A stretch of DNA of 64,000 bases from Marinomonas lutimaris (GTDB taxonomy: Bacteria; Pseudomonadota; Gammaproteobacteria; Pseudomonadales; Marinomonadaceae), in contig NZ_JAHLLW010000016.1 in assembly GCF_019426345.1 (NCBI RefSeq), forward strand, positions 336 to 64,335, given 5' to 3'. Made by a program: the position numbers and the translations under genes. Numbering within the stretch: position 1 is the first letter of the stretch; every line of letters begins with the position of its first letter. The notes under the pieces were generated by a model, which was not told where the DNA came from, did not search any database, and saw only the letters and a program-made list of their open reading frames with translations. Positions 63,674-64,000 of this stretch are shown here, in pieces.

Positions 63674-64000
63674 CTAAAGCTCTTCGGTCTTAAACTCACT
63701 GTAGCCTTCGTAGTAGTAACTCACGTCAATGCCTTTCATAAATACTGCGCGGTCATGGATTTTATCGGTTAAGGCTTGTTTGAGTAACACTTTAATTTCA
63801 ACGTCTTTGACGACGCTGCGCTTTATAGCTGAGAAGTATTCGTCTTTATCGACGGCATTCCAGTCTATTACCTGTTTGATTTCTTTTTTGAATATAAGAT
63901 CATGCCAGATACGAGTAGCGCGACCGTTGCCTTCGCGAAATGGGTGGGCGATGTTCATCTCTACGTATTTTTCGACGATCTCATCGAAATTGCTCTGAGG
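63674..64000 (-). CDS. Fic-domain protein, 5' part outside the window
   Basis: The C-terminal part of a Fic-domain protein. The catalytic motif HPFREGNGRATR is complete, preceded by EKYVEMNIA, and followed by the conserved tail DVEIKVLLKQAL, DRAVFMKGIDVSYYYEGY. Fic enzymes usually attach AMP or another phosphate-containing group to protein targets. The frame is open to the window edge, so its start and any inhibitory helix lie beyond 64000. It converges with the 53-aa gene. The active-site histidine and GNGR are intact. Confidence 0.93.
   Translation of the reverse strand, partial: PQSNFDEIVEKYVEMNIAHPFREGNGRATRIWHDLIFKKEIKQVIDWNAVDKDEYFSAIKRSVVKDVEIKVLLKQALTDKIHDRAVFMKGIDVSYYYEGYSEFKTEEL

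Overview
The window looks like a chromosome segment of a marine gammaproteobacterium. Gene content and protein style resemble Marinomonas or related Oceanospirillales, but this is an inference from reading, not a database match. No rRNA, tRNA or CRISPR array was seen.

Layout. (1) 1-1.7 kb: a decayed IS5-family transposase and unassigned DNA. (2) 1.7-41.2 kb: a peptide siderophore locus. A plus-strand operon holds a PvdE/SyrD-type exporter, a four-part YejABEF-type peptide importer and a nitroreductase. A minus-strand TonB-dependent receptor and a type II thioesterase follow. Then come a SyrP/TauD-type hydroxylase and three giant NRPS genes (2180, 2224 and 4734 aa). (3) 41.3-42.2 kb: a decayed IS3-family element closing the locus. 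(4) 42.3-46 kb: a FadL-type porin and a GGDEF/EAL protein. (5) 46.1-51.2 kb: a Fur-box-preceded periplasmic iron cluster (imelysin, di-heme oxidoreductase, second imelysin, DUF1513). (6) 51.2-55.8 kb: an orphan secreted protein behind two perfect LexA boxes, a YhiN-type flavoprotein, a beta-hydroxyacid dehydrogenase and a DUF3307/SatD-like pair. (7) 56-63.1 kb: a type I restriction system (hsdR, hsdM, hsdS) with a DUF3800 gene and an orphan gene. (8) 63.4-64 kb: a 53-aa gene and the end of a Fic gene cut by the window edge.

Assembly line read by eye. NRPS1 is C-A(Asp)-T-C-A(Gly)-T. NRPS2 is C-T-E-C-A(Ser)-T, with the first module lacking an adenylation domain. NRPS3 is TubC dock-C-A(Ser)-T-E-C-A(Asp)-T-T-E-C-A(Gly)-T-TE. 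With the adjacent Asp-hydroxylase candidate this predicts a beta-hydroxyaspartate siderophore of the form [OH]Asp-Gly-(D-X)-Ser-D-Ser-D-[OH]Asp-Gly. It would be exported by the PvdE-like pump, recaptured by the TonB receptor and possibly taken into the cytoplasm by the Yej-type importer. No classical FecCD-type siderophore permease, ornithine hydroxylase, catecholate genes or phosphopantetheinyl transferase is present in the window.

Fur-like operators lie before the exporter operon, between the receptor and the hydroxylase, and before the imelysin cluster, so the two iron regions are probably co-regulated. The features most worth checking are the A-less module, the tandem carrier domains, the Yej-type importer and the LexA-controlled orphan.
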